From Hygrocybe punicea (lineage: Eukaryota; Basidiomycota; Agaricomycetes; Agaricales; Hygrophoraceae), in NCBI GenBank assembly GCA_963556145.1, contig OY744472.1:1302001-1366000 (forward strand): a stretch of DNA of 64,000 nt, in the 5' to 3' direction. Shown piece by piece: positions 62,066 to 64,000 of the stretch; the first letter of the stretch is position 1, and the number at the start of each line of letters is the position of its first letter. Position numbers and translations under genes: made by a program. The notes under the pieces were generated by a model. The model saw only the letters and a list, made by a program, of their open reading frames with translations. It did not search any database and was not told the DNA's origin.

Positions 62066-64000
62066 ATGTCGAGCCCAACGATCTTCAATTTCGCAACCTC
62101 TCCTTCACTCAGCTCTACTTCCATGTCTCCTCTTGGTATTTTTGATAGACCTTTGCAGCCAGATTCGTCCGAGATGTCATTCCAGCATGCATATAACCAC
62201 CATTCCGATAGCCAACCAACGAGGCAGTACAATATGCCAGTAAGTTAACATAGTTTGCTATTGGGAATTTATCCTGATGATATGATCCAATGCGACCATA
62301 ACATATCTCAGGCAATTGCTAGCGCAAGCCATTCCACTCTGATGCAGTACAAGAACGGTGCTTACATCGAGCTGTATCAACACTTCACTCAAACACGAGA
62401 AGAACTGGATCTCTTGAAGAACAAACATCAGCTGCTTTTGGTGGAAAAAGAAAAAGAGGCCGACATTTATAAGTACGCATTTCCTTTACAATTTATTGCA
62501 ACTAATGCCATTTTAGAAATGCATATACGACACTTGCGAACTCCATTCCACAACTCTTATCAGTCACGAATCCCCTAGGAATCTCTACTCCATCCTCTGG
62601 GCAAATTTTGAACACAACTACAGCTGGTGCGAACTCGGGATCTGCAAGCTGGCCAAAAGCTTCCGATTTCTCAAACGACCAACTCAAGGCTCTCTTCTGG
62701 TCCCGATCGACATGGAATACTCATTCCAACAATCTCAAAGGCACTACGGACCCAGACGCTAAAAAGGGTATTTGAGGAAAGACTCGTGCAGCTGAAGGTG
62801 AAAATGTGCAGATGCGGTATATTGTCAACGAGAACGGGATCGCGATAGATGGTTTTAGAGCTGCCGAGATGCGTCAAGTTGCCCGTTCAATTTGGACGCA
62901 ACTAGCCTCCGCTGGCGTTGCACCTGAGAAATGGATGACTGATACAGCACTAGGTGTAGGCGAACACTATATCCGTGAAATGCAGGCACGGTTTCCAGAG
63001 CTCCGCCTTTGCGATAACGGGTGGAAGGCTCACCAGATCGCGATTGACTATTATCCATCTTGGCGAACAGGTAACATTCAATATTTCAGCGGTACTAATA
63101 CTAACTATCTTACATCTCCGAACACAGGTCAGATCAAGAGTAAAAAGGTATCTACCAAGAAAGAAGATGTCGACGTTCCTTCCCATACCATGTCCAGTAC
63201 TTCACACAACACTAAGGGACCATCCAACACTGAGAACAAGGCACCCGAAGAATCGAACAAGCGCAAGTCGGATGTCCCCAGTGAGGAAGCCATCAAGAAA
63301 GCTAGAAGTGAAAATGCAGGGAGCGGTGGTTCCCACATCGAAAGGCCTTTTCCAAAGGTACGCTTCGAAATTCGTCATCACACATTTACTAACTGACACG
63401 AAGTACGATTGAGGTGGCCGACCCTCTGTAAGTAGATTCCCATGCCTTCGTTGAGTGTTTTACTAACTTATTCTACAGCAAAGATGTCTTAAATGAGTTT
63501 TCGAATGGAAATGAAAATCCAAATCCAGCCGATTCTGCTCCGGATGGTCAAAACTCCACCAATCCTCCTGGACCTCCTCCCATCGCCAACCCCACTTCGG
63601 AATCTGCTCTGGACAGTCAAACCCACACAAAGCCGCCTCCCATTGCCAACCCCACTCCGGAGAACCCTCCTGCTGGCCCCATTGTAAATAACCCAGCCCC
63701 AGCTAATCCTCCCTCCAACAAACCTGTTCAGCACCATGCTGCAGCACTTAACGATGGATTACAGACGAAGAAAAAGCCTACGAGGGTTCCTGCAGGCGAG
63801 AAAGCATTGATCCCGGGCGAGAAGAATACTGCAAGGTATGCACACCATCCAAATCATTCATTATATTTCACTGATGTCTCTCACTAGAAACATCTGTGCA
63901 CGTGAGTGGTGCGAAGCGAATCCCGGAGGGATGGCTGGTACTTTCAAAACGTTTTGGGACTCGATTTCAAAGGAAGATAAGAAGGTATGCATCTAGTCCC
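62066..64000 (+). pseudogene. Accessory gene of the second CACTA element, partial
   Basis: It starts MSSPTIFNFATSPSLSSTSM. Exon 2 has a coiled coil (HFTQTREELDLLKNKHQLLL). Exon 3 has NDQLKALFWSRSTWNTHSNN, a TGA at 62773-62775 (between KGI and GKTRAAEGEN), then VQMRYIVNENGIAIDGFRAA, MRQVARSIWTQLASAGVAPE, EMQARFPELRLCDNGWKAHQ and AIDYYPSWRTGN. Later exons are low-complexity, then NICAREWCEANPGGMAGTFK, running off the window. RAAxGxNVxMRY and FPELRxCxxxWKAxxIAxDxYPSWR recur in proteins next to Tnp2 transposases in mushrooms; function unknown. The TGA suits a CGA to TGA change. Confidence 0.7.

Noticed and set aside
1..64000. tRNA and rRNA genes
   Set aside because: None recognised by eye on either strand; a covariance-model search would be needed to exclude a tRNA.

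Overview
The window is nuclear DNA from a filamentous basidiomycete, most likely an agaricomycete mushroom. Genes carry many short (about 50-60 nt) GT-AG introns. The transposon content (Plavaka, Tnp2-type CACTA, Tc1/mariner, short LTR elements) and the BTB, F-box and 7TM families are typical of that group. All calls were made by reading translations and splice sites by eye; no database search was run.

Layout. 1-2.65 kb: broken BTB gene. 2.7-7.4 kb: gene-poor repeats, with a TA-flanked fold-back, a hAT-type MITE with 8-bp target duplication, a degenerate repeat array and a large palindrome. 7.4-18.1 kb: host genes TRL1 (tRNA ligase), EXO70, MIS12-like, a 7TM gene and a beta-trefoil lectin-like gene. 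18.2-27.8 kb: a Tc1/mariner element with a transposase and an unknown accessory gene, split by a 6.75-kb Plavaka-type TIR element that holds ABC-transporter gene pieces and LTR elements. 28.0-30.0 kb: host genes for a TMEM242-like protein, eL14 and mitochondrial bL33. 30.4-49.7 kb: an 18.8-kb nested CACTA composite holding an almost intact Plavaka element, a Plavaka-type element with captured host gene pieces, a 165-bp-LTR element and two MITEs. 50.6-57.2 kb: host genes for dynein light chain roadblock, VPS29, a UBC9-like pseudo-E2, an F-box pseudogene and a DUF647/RUS1 protein. 57.2-64 kb: a second Tnp2-type CACTA element, split by a hAT MITE packed with CAG repeats, with its accessory gene running off the window.

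The host genes are housekeeping genes, often in tight divergent pairs (TRL1/EXO70, eL14/bL33m, roadblock/VPS29). The most informative part is the transposon stratigraphy. In several cases, removing one insertion plus one copy of its target duplication restores the reading frame of the gene it hit, which fixes the element ends and their order of arrival. The best candidates for something undescribed are the two-gene Tc1/mariner element, two Plavaka-type elements that have captured intron-containing host gene fragments, and two short-LTR elements that each encode only a proline-rich protein.
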